Shown here: positions 12,377 through 25,512 of the stretch, in pieces | How positions within the stretch are numbered: position 1 is the first letter of the stretch | Layout of the letters: each line of letters opens with the position of its first letter | Source: Siphonodentalium dalli | Lineage: Eukaryota; Mollusca; Scaphopoda; Gadilida; Siphonodentaliidae | NCBI GenBank assembly: GCA_032622095.1 | Contig: CP136063.1 | Coordinates: 84,169,980-84,233,979, forward strand | Direction: 5' to 3' | Length of the DNA stretch: 64,000 nt | The notes under the pieces: model-generated | Told to the model about the DNA's origin: nothing | Seen by the model: the letters and a program-made list of their open reading frames with translations, nothing else | Database searches by the model: none | Made by a program: the position numbers and the translations under genes

Positions 12377-13683
12377 ATTTCATGGGACACTGGTTGGATT
12401 GTTCTGAAATGTAGTATCGGATTTAGGGGTCCTTAATATATTTTTCAAACAAGCTGATGCCCCAATGAAGCCACATTTGCTGAAATAGTATCCAAAACAT
12501 CAACATATCAAGAGCCATTAGACTGAATTAGATAAAAATATATCACTTGGGTCTGTTTAAGCTGGAAAATACTCAAAATTTGTATAATTTTCTGCTATTA
12601 TATCTGCATACTAGCCTTTTTGCTGAATCGTGAATGCCGGTTATATTGCCGTGTGAAATCCTAGTACCAGATAACATTGGGTATGTATATAGCATACCAC
12701 CTGAAAATGGCTTGAATATCACATACCAAAGCGGGGTGGGGGTGTGTGTGACACCCTCCTTGATCATAGTCTATATTCTACAGGGTATGTTAACTGTTTC
12801 GAGTTGGTGCAATTAATGTGATTGTTTAATCTCTACCATCTGAAATCTATTTTTAGCATATTTTGCTATCTGATCAATTGCTACTAATATAAAAAAGGAT
12901 AAAGATGGTGTTTCTCTTTCCCAAATGTTCTGTTTACATGTACATTTGGGGGTTTATGAGTCAAATAATAACAGGCAACATGTCCTTCTAACACTAAGAA
13001 ATAATGTGTTCTTATGAACCAGGACAAAATATGACTATTTCTGGAGCATTACAGCACATTATTACAAATCTATATTTGTAAGCCGTAAGATAATGACAGG
13101 AAACATGTCCTCAGACTAAGAAATAATTTTTTGGTGTGTATTTCACATCACAGCTCATGTGTATACTCACATTAGTTTATGTCATTCAAAGGGAGAAACC
13201 CATTTAGAAAGTTTAAATGAGACAAAACTACCTCACTGTAGATGTAGTTGCAAGGTACAACATGTACATGTACATGTATTCTGGTAAATGACATTGGAAC
13301 TAAAATAATGATTTTTGTGTCCACCGGTATGTCATGTAACGGTATACATTGCAACTACATGTACATGTAACTTGCCTAACATACCATATACATGTATGAA
13401 GAGGGAATTTGCAAGTGTTTTTTAATCAAAATTTTAACCCAACTCTTGTTGTCAGTAAGTTTTAACCCATGCAGTTTAATGAGTTTATACATGTATATAG
13501 TACATGTGTTTCTATACATGTATTTTATCTTTAGTTAGTTTGTTGTCCTTGAATAAACTTGTATTGCTGCACAATCAGTTTCCTTAATGTTCTATTATAC
13601 TAAAACAACTCCATTGATAACAATACCCCTGAATCCCATCAAAATATACTTCATTGCCATCCTCATCATTTCACTTTGGTATC
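12377..13683. other. No gene seen
   Basis: AT-rich DNA with ACATGTACATGTACATGTA runs at about 13263 and 13360. A short diverged duplication, ACATGTCCT with CTAAGAAATAAT, is at 12978 and 13100. No gene. Confidence 0.55.
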
Positions 13684-14450
13684 CCCACCCAGGTGTACCT
13701 TGGTGTTATTCACCCAGGTGTTCCTTGGTGTTTCCTACCCATGTGTACCTTGGTGTTTCCCACCCAGTTGTACCTTGGTGTTTTCTTACCCAGGTGTACC
13801 TTGGTGTTTTCTTACCCAGGTGTACCTTGGTGTTTTCCTGCCCAGGTGTACCTTGGTGTTTCCTTACCTGGGTGTACCTTGGGGTTTTCTAACCCAGGTG
13901 CACCTCAATGGGAAATCCACCTGGGTAAGAAAACACCAAGGTACACCGGCGTAAGAAAACACCAAGGTACACCTGGGTTGGAAACATCAAGGTACACCTG
14001 GTGGGGAACACCCAGGTAGGAAACACCTGGGTGAATAACACCAAGGTACACCTGGGTGGGAAACACCCAGGTAGGAAACACCAGGGTGACACCTGGGTGA
14101 ATAACACCTAGGTAACCTGGGTGGGAAACACCCAGGTAGGAAACATCAGGGTACACCTGGGTGAATAACACCATGGTACACCTGGGTGGGGAAACACCCA
14201 GGTAGGAAACACCAGGGTACACCTGGGTGGGAAACACCCATGTAGGGTACACCTGGGTGTGGTCACCTGGGTAATTACACCCAGGTTTATCCATACCAGG
14301 GTCTTTATCCAGTTTCAGGTGGGTAAATCATGGTAAAACCCAGGTTTCGCGGGGTCTTGATGGTTGGTGGATGTCTTGGTAGATAGATTTTTACCTGGGT
14401 TTCGGCCCAAAAAACCTGGGTGGATTTACCCAGGTACATTTTTATATGGG
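13684..14450. repeat. Tandem 26-bp array that switches strand (giant imperfect hairpin)
   Basis: Eight or so copies of ACCCAGGTGTACCTTGGTG plus TTTTC (unit about 25-26 bp) run forward over 13684-13908. The reverse complement, CACCAAGGTACACCTGGGTG plus GGAAACAC, then runs over 13915-14290. CCCAGG/CCTGGG half-units continue to about 14440. The transcript of either strand would fold back on itself. The long frames reading YPGVPWCF or TQVYLGVF repeats in four frames are products of the array, not proteins. Confidence 0.95.
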
Positions 14451-14724
14451 ACATTCGGTGGATCTCATTGACACATCGAAGTGACATAATATAATTTGAC
14501 GAATGGGAGTGTTCTGACGTGTTCCTTCTTGATTCTGCGTTCCGGGGTTCGAAATAGTTCAGTATCATAAACTCCAACGTGTATGTACCTCTGAATATGG
14601 TTTTTGGTTTTATATAAATGAAAAAAATTGAGCTAGTATTCCTAATAAACAGGGCAAAACATGTGTCGTTACCTCATGCTTCTTCAAGTAAATTTCAAAA
14701 GGTAGATGTTCATTCTGACATGAT

Positions 14725-15010
14725 GAATTGTTCTAAAAATAGTAAGATTTTCTGTTCCAGTTTGATATTCACCATCCTATATATGTATACATTAAAAGTA
14801 TTATGTGACATCATTTTTTATGCATTAGTTGCAGAAAGTTCAATTAGATGAGATACATTGTTCTAAAAATAGTGAGATGTCCTGTTCCCGTTGATATTAT
14901 CCATGCCATATATATTGCCAGTTATAAATGACATAATGTTTTTGCATTAGTTGTAGAAAGTTCAATTAGATGGGATACATTGTTCTAAATATAGTAATAT
15001 GTTCTGTACC
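14725..15010 (+). repeat. Tandem units of 122-130 bp (2.3 copies)
   Basis: TTCTAAAAATAGTAAGAT at 14731, TTCTAAAAATAGTGAGAT at 14861 and TTCTAAATATAGTAATAT at 14983. Each of the first two is followed by TGTTCC, GATATT and later GCATTAGTTG and AGAAAGTTCAATTAGATG. Confidence 0.88.
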
Positions 15011-15015
15011 TCTAA

Positions 15016-15270
15016 ATATACGTACATGTACACATATATGTATAAGTATACATGTGCACATACATATTCATTCACATATACACATATATCTATACATATA
15101 CATAAATATACATACATACATACACACATACATATATATAAACACATACATTTATACATATACATGTATACATACACATACATATACAATTATACATACA
15201 TACATACACACATATATGCACACATACATGTATACATATACATGTATACATATACATACACACATATATC
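15016..15270. repeat. CATA/TACA-rich microsatellite
   Basis: About 250 bp of ACATA, CATACATA and ATACACAT steps with interspersed TACATGTA. The Tyr/Ile/His-rich open frames seen on both strands here are low-complexity artefacts. Confidence 0.95.
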
Positions 15271-15292
15271 TTTTTCTCACTTATCTACACAG

Positions 15293-15933
15293 TTTTAGTT
15301 TCCTTATTACTCAAATATTACATTGGTGTCAATAATGTGCCGTATTCACTATTGAACCACGTTGGGCATTGGTTTTAGCACTGGAACAAAACATTTTTGA
15401 ATCTGTGTATCAACTGCTAAATATTGGCAACATTTCAATGATTCTATTGTATGATAAGCCAGCAGTTGATGTGCTCATATATGCATATAGCTATAGATAT
15501 AAGTACAATTGAATACATCCTAGCGATTAGGCATAGACCAAGCTACCATTTAAAAGAAATCAGCTGTTGAGTAATGCCATAATTCAAGTAACTTACATCG
15601 GTTTAGGGACACTTTTAGTTTCCTTATTACTCAAATGTTACAACGGTATCAATAATGTGCTGTATTCATTATTGAACCATGGTGGGAATTGAGTTTAGCA
15701 CTTGAACAAAACATATTTGAATCTGTGTATCAACTGTTAATATATTGGCAACATTTCAATGATTCTATTGTATGATATGCGAGCAGTTGATGTGCTCATA
15801 TATGCATATAGATATAAATATAAGTTCAGTTGAATACATTCCAGTGATTAGGTATACATCAAGCTATCATTTAAAATGAAGTCAGCTGTTGAGTGATGCC
15901 ATATTTCAAGTAATTTACATTGGTACAGGGACA
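15293..15933 (+). repeat. Direct tandem duplication, 321-bp unit
   Basis: TTTTAGTTTCCTTATTACTC at 15293 recurs at 15613. The copies match throughout, including CAACATTTCAATGATTCTAT and AGCAGTTGATGTGCTCATAT, with scattered substitutions. A recent segmental duplication with no coding content. Confidence 0.93.
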
Positions 15934-16079
15934 CCAACAGTTGTTGGACATATATGCCAACTTTTAATAATTGGACAGTATAGGTGTTATTTCTATTACA
16001 AGATATTCTACCGTTTCTTATATTCACACAGACCAAATGCATCATAATAAGTAACACACATTCTAGTAATTAATTATAC

Positions 16080-16860
16080 ACATGGAGCCTCATTTGAAGA
16101 GATATTTCAATAATTATGGAATTCGAGGAGTTTCTAAAGACTGGTTTAGAAGTTATCTAACGGGTAGAAAATAATATGTTGACTGTCACGGCCATACTTC
16201 CGCATTAAAAATGATAACGTGTGGCGTGCCCCAGTGGTCAGTTCTCGGTCCGACAATTTTTCTCCTCTATGTAAACGATATGCACAATGCACAAAAACGA
16301 ATTTGCTTTCATTTGCTGATGATACCACCCTAAATTCGTCTGGCTACGATAAAAAAAACATCAACTACCGAATTAAAACACATATTTGAATGGTGTTGTT
16401 GTAACAAACTGTCAATCAATACAGCTAAAAGTAAATTCATGTTAATCCACCCTAAAGGCAACGAAGAAAAGTGGAGAAACTTTGCACTTAAAATGAATGG
16501 CATAGAATTAGTTAGGGTTGGGAATCAAATGCAAGTACAGTCCATCAAATTCCTAGGTATTATCATGGATGAAAACTTAACGTTTAAAAACCACATATCG
16601 ATGATACAAAGGAAGCTGAACCACACCATCTACTGCTTGAACAAAGTTAAAAACATTTTACCAAAAGAATCAAGAAAACTTCTATACCCCTCCTTAGTCC
16701 ATAGCCATCTTCTTTACGGTCTCCCAGAATGGGGGCATTCATGTCATGCTAGTCTGCTGTCAACTATACAAAAAGGGAAATTCGTATTCTATGCAACTCT
16801 AAATATAAAAGCCACACATAACCCCTTTTCAAACAATGGATTTTACAACATTTGATGGGT
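16080..16860 (+). pseudogene. Decayed non-LTR retrotransposon reverse transcriptase fragment
   Basis: In order on the + strand: a YGIRGVSKDWFRSYLTGRK block, an in-frame stop, a GVPQ-SVLGP block with W in place of the usual G (16219-16260), LLYVNDM, then in a shifted frame FADDTTL (the FADD form of the catalytic box, about 16312). The frame returns for NKLSINTAKSKFM through a LGIIMDENLTFKNHI block to LYGLPEWGHS. This order is that of CR1/L2/Jockey-type LINE reverse transcriptases. Stops, at least two frame changes and missing 5' and endonuclease parts show it is dead. Confidence 0.9.
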
Positions 16861-16864
16861 TGCA

Positions 16865-18300
16865 AAATATTATTTTCTCATTTTTTGTCCTTTTCGGTAC
16901 CAAGAACTGTTAGAATAATTAATAATTTCGCACAACACTGCAATCACCATGTAGCTTATTGTCTTGGCTCTATGAGAGGAGTCTTCATTTGTATTATAAT
17001 GTTTAGTTAGATTCTTAATTGCATAATATAGCATCATAACCCCATATATTATAATGAAGAATAAAGTAGTCACGAGTATTCCAGCCCAATAAAAACAATT
17101 TTAAAATGCAGTGTGGTCCACTCAAGTCGGGATCAATCAACTGGAATTAGGTGACAGTGTTAACATATGGTGGTCAGCGTTAAGTTGGTTATCAACCAAT
17201 GACCCAGAACTCATCTTAGCCCAATTTTTCACCGACCAACAGGCATGACATGAACATTCTCTAATATAGAAAATAAGTTATGGGTAGTTACCTTTCTAGT
17301 TGAAAATAATCATTAAAGTTCATGAATCAAGACAAATTAAATCTCCTCATGATCTTTAGTATATGGAAAAATTATCTGCACTTTTGAAAACAAAAGGGTC
17401 AATGGTTCTTATATATTGTGTCACAGCAATCGGTTGTAGCCAAATTTCACAAAGAAATCCTTGACATATTTGATCCATTTTGAAATACCAGGACATTTTG
17501 CCAAAACGATCATCTGACCCTTAATAGGCTATCGGACATGACATGCACTCACATACATCAGTGATTCGATATTGTCTATTCTGCTCAATTTCGCATTGTA
17601 TACGCGCAAAGTGCATCGATTTCCGTGCGACAATCAGCCGATGTCCCGTAACTATGGGCATGTTATTTGTTGACATGCAAGCATTGGCGGAGGCTTCGGC
17701 ATTCAAGCGCATGTGCTGTGCTTCTATACAGATACCCATTCATGGTATACGGACGTGCGGAGTGTATACCCGTCACTGGGATTTATCAACGCGGGACGAC
17801 TCGTAATCAATATGGTGTAGGATATACAACTAAGGTATGTATAGTGACACTAACACTGAATCATTATGTAGTGAATCGGACTCGATGACCAAGTAAAATC
17901 AATACCAAGTTTGTTCTGACTTATATCAATTATCAGGTGCCTTCAATTATATGTTACTGTTTTGCTGGTAAACATAATTTTATCAAAAGTTTTTAATAGC
18001 ATGTCCATATATATTAAGGGAAGCAATAAGTAATACACTCTTTGTTACTCATTGCTTCAATGATTTTATCGTGTTGATATTTCAGAGCAAATACGCTATA
18101 CAAATTATGGAAATAGACAATAATTTAATAATGATGTCTAATGCAAATGGTGGAATTATGTTTCTTGAGATCACCAGATAAACAAAAAATTTCTTTTCGT
18201 CCGGCGGTATATACATGTAGACCCGCTGTCAACAATAATGAATCTTCGTGCACATAAGTATGCATTTATATCGCTCTTCTACTGTCATATTGTGCCATGA
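16865..18300. other. No gene seen
   Basis: No convincing gene or repeat. Overlapping open frames on both strands at 17521-17888 show no recognisable domain. Confidence 0.5.
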
Positions 18301-18309
18301 CTCGGCGTA

Positions 18310-19325
18310 TCTAAAATGATGAATCAGCTGCTGATCAGCAGTTTATAATACTAAATTAGTGAACAGAAAAGTTACAGAACTCATGCAGTTAAACTTAATT
18401 ATAATCATTTGAAATCAACGGACAATAACGAAATACAGTGAGGAAACAATATTTGACCGACTTACATGCCAGTTTAGCGGTACAAAAGCCCGCTCAGTAA
18501 TTCATCGGGAACAATTCAGCAGATTCTCCGGAACGCAGTTTAACTAGATTAAAACGAAGATTTAGGTTGATTGTTGGGCAAATGACTTGTCATCGGTTGG
18601 GGTATACCCAAAATAGGCAAATACATGTAAGGGTCACCTGACTGACCTCCGTCCCAGTTCAGCAGTGCAAAATTCCACTCAGCAATCCATCGGGTATAGT
18701 TCAGCAGATTCTCCGGAACTCAGTTTAACTCAATTATAACGAAGATTTAGGTTGATTATTGGACAAATGACTTGTAATCTGTTGGGGTATACCCAAATAG
18801 GCAAATACACGGAAGGGTCATCACTTGACCGACCTCATTTGACCGACCTCCGTTTCAATTCAGCAGATCAAAATCCCGTCCAGCAGTCGATCGGTTCAGT
18901 AGATTCTTCCGAACGCAGTTTAACTCAATTATAACGAATGTTTTAGGTTGCATGTTGTACATATTACTTGTACTCGATTGGTTATACCCAAATGCAAGAA
19001 GGAAAATCACTTGACCGACCCCCATGCCAGTTTAGCAGTTAAAAATCACGTTCAGCAGTTCATCGGGTGCAGTTAAGCAGATTATCCAGAACGCAAAAGA
19101 TATTCGGCTGCAGGATGTGCAAATGACTTGTTATCGGTGTGTTATATCCAAATGCACTGTTACATGGGCAAGGCGGTTGGTCGAATTGTGTCCCCTCCCT
19201 GCATTAAATATGGATATAACCCATCAAGTCATTTGCATAACCTACACTCGACTATCTTCGTTATATATTGGGGGGGGGGGGGGTCTTGAACAAATATTGC
19301 ATGCGGGTCGAGAAAAAAAAATCCA
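18310..19325 (+). repeat. Diverged tandem array, units about 170-200 bp
   Basis: Units share CAGTTTAACTCAATTATAACG, AAATGACTTGT, GGTATACCCAAAT, TGACCGACCTC and TTCAGCAGTTCATCGGG-type words, beginning near 18472, 18655, 18857 and 19028. The left side holds the palindrome CTGCTGATCAGCAG (about 18329). The right end is a partly inverted piece (AAGTCATTTGCATAACCTA) and a G-run. The same family lies inverted at 50560-51020. Confidence 0.8.
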
Positions 19326-21329
19326 CTGACCATCCACCCCACCCCCTGAATGTGCAATTTGTTTATTTTTTCATAATAAATAAATAAGAATAATATGGAA
19401 ACAAAATTATATCAGACTGGTTCTTTCCAGCAATTACTATTTAGCATATTTCATCATATTTTCCAACCCAACATTGTGGAATGGTATTAGCATGATCGGA
19501 GGCAAGATCATAATACAGTTCCTATATGTATCTGCTTCCGATAGTTTTGTCAACATTGCAATAGTTCTGAGTGAATATACGATATGCATTATGTATAGGG
19601 ATTACATATTTGGTTTATAACATTCACCTCATATTCTGATGGTTCATGTGCGCATGTATAGTGTTCAAGTTGGTTGGCCAATGCTCTCCTAATTGACCGG
19701 GCAGTTTGTCAGTGATTGTTTGATCGCTTATGTTTGATCTGCGATCTTATACAAAATAAAATGGTTTTGGTAGCCAGTGACTGATGTAAAAGGCTCAGAG
19801 GTCAAAATGATACTTGCAAATATTTGTTTTTATAATTTTATACTGTTGACATGCGGATGTTACATTTTGTCAATCAAATTGGTTTTAAGTTTTATGTATG
19901 CAGCCGTGTATAATATAATAGGACAGCTGTTACATGCTTATTGACTTGAATATCGACCAGCAGAAATAATGAAAAAGAAAAGACCTTGATAGCCACTGCC
20001 CGACGTACATGTATTATTTTAGTATTGAAAGTGGAATATATGCTCAATAATATTATTTAATACCTGTGCTTCTGATATTAATTGTTGCTTGAAGTAGCTT
20101 TAAAAATCAGCCAAATCAATCGCTACAGACCTGGGCTATATGTGCCGGTATAATATAATCATGAGTATCCAACCTGGTGATGTATATAGTCACCATTATG
20201 TGAGCATATCATACTCAGAAATGATGCAACGGGTAAGCAAAGTACAAAACTAAGCGATAAATTCCAATTTCTTTATATTTCCTAATTAATCTTTGATAAA
20301 TATGTTGATTTGCATCGCACATTTTTTCCGACCTCGAACCCACCACCCCCCCCCTTGTGTCTGGAGTGTTTATGTATGTAGTTAAATTTACTTTGAACCA
20401 GTGATGAACTCCATGAAAACAAAGTCGTATACTGTTAACCATAATGTGAATTGTAAAACTCAAGATGTGGTTTATTGTTTGGCATGTAGAAAATGCAGAA
20501 CTGTTGTTTATAACAGGTGAAACAGAACGCATGCACGTTAAGGGAGCGTATATGCAATTCCAATGGACATTGTGCCCGTGACCTAACGTTAATGTTTTCC
20601 GTTCTGGGCATGGTAAAGGGTAGACTTCAGATGGATCAGGCGCTTGGACACGCGGGTACCGAATGAATGGATGAAATTTGCAATATATTTCGCGGCACAG
20701 GTAAAAGAAACGTCATGTAATAACGTCATCGTCGAGACACAATCGTCGAAGCAAAGGTGTGGCTATAAAGTCGGTCAAAAGCTCTTCAGAGTTTGTGTTT
20801 GTAATATGATAATTGCGTAGTACATAATTCGAAAACTTAGTCATTCCAAGTCTTCAGTTTCAGTAATAGGGCGTGGAACGGCACATACATAAAATTAATA
20901 TATATACGCCCACGAAATCTAAACATCTTTATTACATGATCCTACCCTTATTCCATTCAATAAATCCGTTCTATAAATTTTGATTTTAAACGTTTGTTTA
21001 ATAACAGGAAATTGTGCCAGTTGACCTTTGACTTCCGGTTTGTCGCCTGTTTACATTCCGTACGATACGTCTCAAAAATAATATAGCTCCAATATTTTTC
21101 CAACAATCTCTAATGAATGAAGAGTTTGAAAAGTTATTTCATTAAACTTACGCCATTAAATATGTCAAGGACTTTTTATTTATCTGGAACTTTACGCGAC
21201 AAACAACACATAGTTACGTGAAATGTCATCGCAGGTCTTTTTGAAGTCGACGTTAGTTTCACGTCCCATTTGTTGATTTAAGTATATTTTATGTAGGTTT
21301 TGGATCACGTAATAAATAGAATCTACAAC
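19326..21329. other. No gene seen
   Basis: Two kilobases of AT-rich DNA without a recognisable gene. A homopolymer C tract is at 20342-20354. Confidence 0.55.
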
Positions 21330-21330
21330 T

Positions 21331-21472
21331 CGTCCCCAGTTTATAGCGGAATTTACAAAACTTGTCCAGTAAATTAGGTCTGAACCTCGCCAAAGGCTCG
21401 GTCCAGACCTAATTTACTGAACACATTTTGTAAATTCCGTTATAAACTGGGGACTCTTTGTAGTTCCTCTAT
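21331..21472. mobile_element. Fold-back MITE-like hairpin
   Basis: Arms pair CCCCAGTTTATAGCGGAATT with AATTCCGTTATAAACTGGGG and CAGTAAATTAGGTCTGAACC with GGTCCAGACCTAATTTACTG around a short centre near 21402. Confidence 0.88.
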
Positions 21473-22257
21473 ATATAGCATACCTCTAAAGGGTTTTGAA
21501 CATGATTTTAACGAACATAACAAGTCATCAACATGATGAAAAAAATCAAACTTTTTGGGATATTAGCACAAAAGCATGGATATAAAACATGTAACAAATA
21601 TTTGGCATATAAATTTCCATTTCGAGCTCTTTATGAATGATGAATAGAATATGGTGTGAAATTCACTACAGTGAGGGCTACGAGCGATTTTTTTTACCCA
21701 TTCACAATACAAACCAAGTATACATGTATATAAAGACCATGTATACATGTACATGGCATCAAGAGCTCGAAGACGAGTGTGACTAGCCACACAGTAGTAT
21801 TTCAACCAGGCTCTGCTCATGATTCAATCCATGAACTGGATAAGTTTACATGCACACCCCTGCTACGAATAAATACCATATGTGTATCGCGATTCACTTT
21901 AAACATATTGTTATATATTTACATACTAAGTGTGATTATCACTAAATCCAGCATTCTGGTTGGTCGGCGCCCACGTGGCTAGTTGCAATTATTTGTCGGT
22001 GAACGCGCAACAGCTCATAACTGCAGCCTCATAATTACATCGGCGCGTCATAGGTTTTGGAAAGACGAACGCGTAATGTTTTGGGCTCATTTGGACTCGC
22101 GCAGGATTGACTTTCAAATCATCGGGTTTCAATATAAAGAGAAATTGTTCCTGTTAACTTTTGCCAAGGGTGCTATGGGATATTTTGGGCTGGTTTTGTC
22201 ACGATACACTTTTCGATTTAAATACATTTACAAAAGTGGCTTTTTCGCTAATTGTAT

Positions 22258-22428
22258 ATAAATATAAGGATTAACTGTCATGTGAACTGTTTTTATGGAG
22301 ATGTAACCGTGAGGTAAGTGGTCATAACTTGTATAAAACCCTTCGGGTTTTACACAAGTTATGACCACTTACCGCACGGTTACATATCCATAAAAACAGT
22401 CCACATGACAGTTAATCCTTATTTAATT
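22258..22428. mobile_element. Fold-back MITE-like palindrome, about 170 bp
   Basis: AAGGATTAACTGTCATGTG at the left pairs with CACATGACAGTTAATCCTT at the right. Pairing is nearly continuous to the centre AACCCTTCGGGTT near 22342. Confidence 0.92.
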
Positions 22429-22533
22429 TTCAGCCACAGCGAAGAATGATGGCCTGGTATATTGATAATTGCATTGCCATTCCACGCCTAAGCCAATATA
22501 GCCACTCTGTAACAATTGAATTTGGTATCCAGA

Positions 22534-22600
22534 GAAGTCAGCCCAATGCGAAGTGACGAAGTCGGCCCAATACGAAGACGGCCCAACGGACCACGCGAAG
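22534..22600 (+). repeat. GAAGTCGGCCCA short tandem cluster
   Basis: Four imperfect copies of a 12-bp word related to GAAGTCGGCCCA. The same word forms the ends of the element at 24465-25657, so this may be a solo end of that family. Confidence 0.7.
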
Positions 22601-23235
22601 TCTCATTTTAATGTTCACGATGCCATGCATCGTATTTCGATGGGACTTACTACATTTCTAGGGACTTGCTGCATTTCCGGGGACTTGCTGCATTTAGGTG
22701 GAACCAATCGTGAATGTCTGAATCGTGGCAGCCTACCACACATGTCCATATTCATGTAATTGCAATGTGTGAATTGAGAATGTGCCTGATCTGATAACCG
22801 TAATCAGACAATTATTACTGAGATAAATTTGAACCCAGCCCCTCCCGCCACCCTCCCCCCGCCATCGGCCACGATGGAATTTCGGAAATAGAAAATCTGT
22901 CTTTGAATTATTATCATTCAGTTTCCTCACTAACGTCTAAAAGTAAGCCTACTACTAGTACTAGTACGTGGACTATTAGTTGTAGAACTATATATCTGAT
23001 GACGAGCCTACTTTATAATCATCTGCACTTACTCTTCTGGCTGTCACTGATGTTCTTTAATATTCTTTCGTGAAATATGTAGAGAACATTAGCCGGAAGC
23101 ATCACATGGGTTTGACAAGATGATAGTAAATACTAATAAATATAAAATATAGAGAATACATTATAATATAAAGACTAGGGTAGCAACTACAGGATTAGCG
23201 ATTTGCGTCATTTGTTTTTAATTTTTGGTAACACA

Positions 23236-23882
23236 AAATTCAGAAACGGTAAACACGTTATCGATCGTGGCGATCTCCATATTCATTGCTATTATGACTA
23301 TTATACATCAATCTGACCGCTGTGACTTACATTTAGCATAGCATTGGCAATATCACCTTAAGTTCTCTTTATATCACCGCGAAGGCAGGTTTCATTTGCG
23401 AAGCGTTTTCTGTCTTCTCCACGCGAGTGACAGGTCACTTACGTCGGCAAGAGTAGAATTATTCCCTGGCGAAGATCCCCCGAATATTCCCGAGGCGAAT
23501 CGGCATACACCGGCACGTAAAAACCCCAAATCAGAGTGCCTGTGGAAATAAGTTTTTTGTGGAATAACTCTTCGTCGGAGAATCTTCGGGGTGTCTTCGC
23601 ACCGAGTGATGATCGGGAATCTTCGGGGAATCTTCGCCAGGGAAGAATTATATTATTGCCGACGTAAGTGACCTGTCCCTCGCGTGGAGAAGACAGAAAA
23701 CGCTTCGTAAATGAAACCTGGCGTCGCTGTGATATAAAGAGAACATATGGTGATATAGACAATGCGATGCTAAATGTAAGTCACATGCGGTCAGATTGAT
23801 GTATAATAGTCATAATATCAATCTTCTGAAGATCGGAACGATCGATAACGTGTTTACCGTTTCCCATTTTTGAGTCAAATAG
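23236..23882. mobile_element. Large inverted-repeat element, about 640 bp
   Basis: The left arm starts at ACGGTAAACACGTTATCGAT and the right arm ends with its complement ATCGATAACGTGTTTACCGT. Arms of about 230 bp pair through CAATCTGACCGC, TATATCACCGCGAAG / CGCTGTGATATA, TCTTCTCCACGCGAG and CTGGCGAAGAT, with a 150-bp loop rich in TCTTCGGGG words. No coding content. Confidence 0.9.
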
Positions 23883-24781
23883 TTATAAATAACAATTTAT
23901 AGGTCAAATCAATAATCCCCTTAGATGCAATCCTTGTCTTTTAGTATGTTTATATTTGTACATATTTATTATTACTAGTATTTATTATCATTCTGACAAA
24001 CTCCTGTGGAAGCATTAACCGGAAATTAACTTTTTTGGTTTTCTCTATCGGCTACCGTTGTAGAGCCACGACTGTACAGAGAATGCGATAGCATAATTCA
24101 TTAATTGCGATTTTATGCACCCTATTAAATTGATATAATTATTCCAGGATATATTATGTGGCTCAGACATCGAATTATAATTTACAATAGTACGATATCA
24201 CATAACTCACAAGATTGTGTTATTGCTAATTTATGTGATATTTACCTGTGAAAGTCAAGTCTCGACTCCCAATAAAAGTGTTGTTTCGGTTACATTTGGC
24301 GACGAACAATTAAGTTCAAATGTACTATTTTGTATTCACATAACATACCTTGCATATAGCTTTAATCTCACCTGTCTATTCTGCTGTAATGGGCAATTTC
24401 AGTGGAAATAACAAACACCGAGATTTTATGAGGTGATGGTCGTTTTGTATTTTGAACGAATACAGGAGAAGGCGGCCCAAAACGAAGTCGGCCCCACTAC
24501 GAAGTCGGCCCAAAACAAAGTCGGCCCGGAGAAGTCGGCCCAGGAGAAGTCGGCCCCGTACGAAGTCGGCCCAGCTATTAAAATTAGTTAGTGACATGTT
24601 TACTCAGTAACATATATCAGGTGTCACTGAAACCTCGTTTAAACACTATATGACTTAATGTTTATCTTTATCGCTGACTGCGTCCATGTGGAAATCCCAT
24701 TATAATTATGACAGGACATTGTTTAGGCCTTAGATTAATTAGCTGATTAAGTGTGAAGGTTCGTATCTGGTCTAATACCTT

Positions 24782-25246
24782 GTGTCGTATATATGGCTAT
24801 TTTTCCCGGTACAGATTTGTATTTCAATTTCAAATATGCTTATCACACATCCCTGTTATGTGTGTTCGCAAGTGAATAATCAATGCAATTGTGATTGCAA
24901 TGTAACAACTGAGCTTCCGATTATGGAATCCACCAGGCTGTCAATGGACAACATTCAGCAACCTCCTGATTTGCCCGATAAGCGTGTTCGTCGACAACGT
25001 CAGGCATATACACCATCCGATTACGACCGAGTTCAGCGACGTCGCCCCAACCAAGAAGCAATACATGTAACTTCACCAGTTTCGGCACCTCAGTTGAGTC
25101 AGACAGTCGAAGATATCAATATTGGTCATCAGCCAGTCGACATTCATCAGTCAGTCGAAATCCATATTCAACCAACATAAGCCCAACAGCCACCTGCAAA
25201 GCGACGCAAACGTCAGGTTCGACCAAAGGGTCCAGCACCAATTGTA
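24782..25246 (+). pseudogene. Unrecognised basic/Gln-rich ORF inside the 24.5-25.7 kb element
   Basis: An open frame of 132 codons ends in TAA at 25178-25180. The same frame continues without interruption for 22 more codons to a second stop, ending in a very basic KRRKRQVRPKGPAP stretch that resembles a nuclear signal or AT-hook. Upstream residues include DKRVRRQRQAYTPSDYDRV. The frame sits between the inverted ends, so it is probably an element-encoded DNA-binding remnant with a nonsense change. No family was recognised, and a host exon is a weaker alternative. Confidence 0.35.
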
Positions 25247-25324
25247 AATTAATTCAATATTAGCCCAACATTTTGTGATCGCAGATTGTTGACAACTTCA
25301 ACGTTTCGGACCTTGACGGTGGCA

Positions 25325-25512
25325 AATGGATTGCCAGGAGGTGATATAATCCCATTTGACACCATGTGGCGAAAACATGGTCACACAAAATGGAATGCTA
25401 CGAGGTGATATAATCCTCCTTGACACCAGGTGGCGAAAACATGGTCACATAAAATGAAATGCTACGAGGTGATCTAATCCCTTTTGACACCATGTGGCGA
25501 AATGTCGGTCTC
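25325..25512 (+). repeat. Three 64-bp tandem units
   Basis: AGGTGATATAATCCC-type words at about 25339, 25402 and 25466 each precede TTTGACACCATGTGGCGAAA, with matching spacing of 63-64 bp. Confidence 0.9.

Noticed and set aside
13587-14294. Several overlapping open frames of 90-129 codons with Pro/Val/Trp/Cys repeats
   Set aside because: They occur in multiple frames on both strands of a 26-bp tandem array and simply reflect its period.
14962-15335. Tyr/Ile/His-rich open frames of 75-121 codons
   Set aside because: They are translations of a CATA/TACA microsatellite on both strands.
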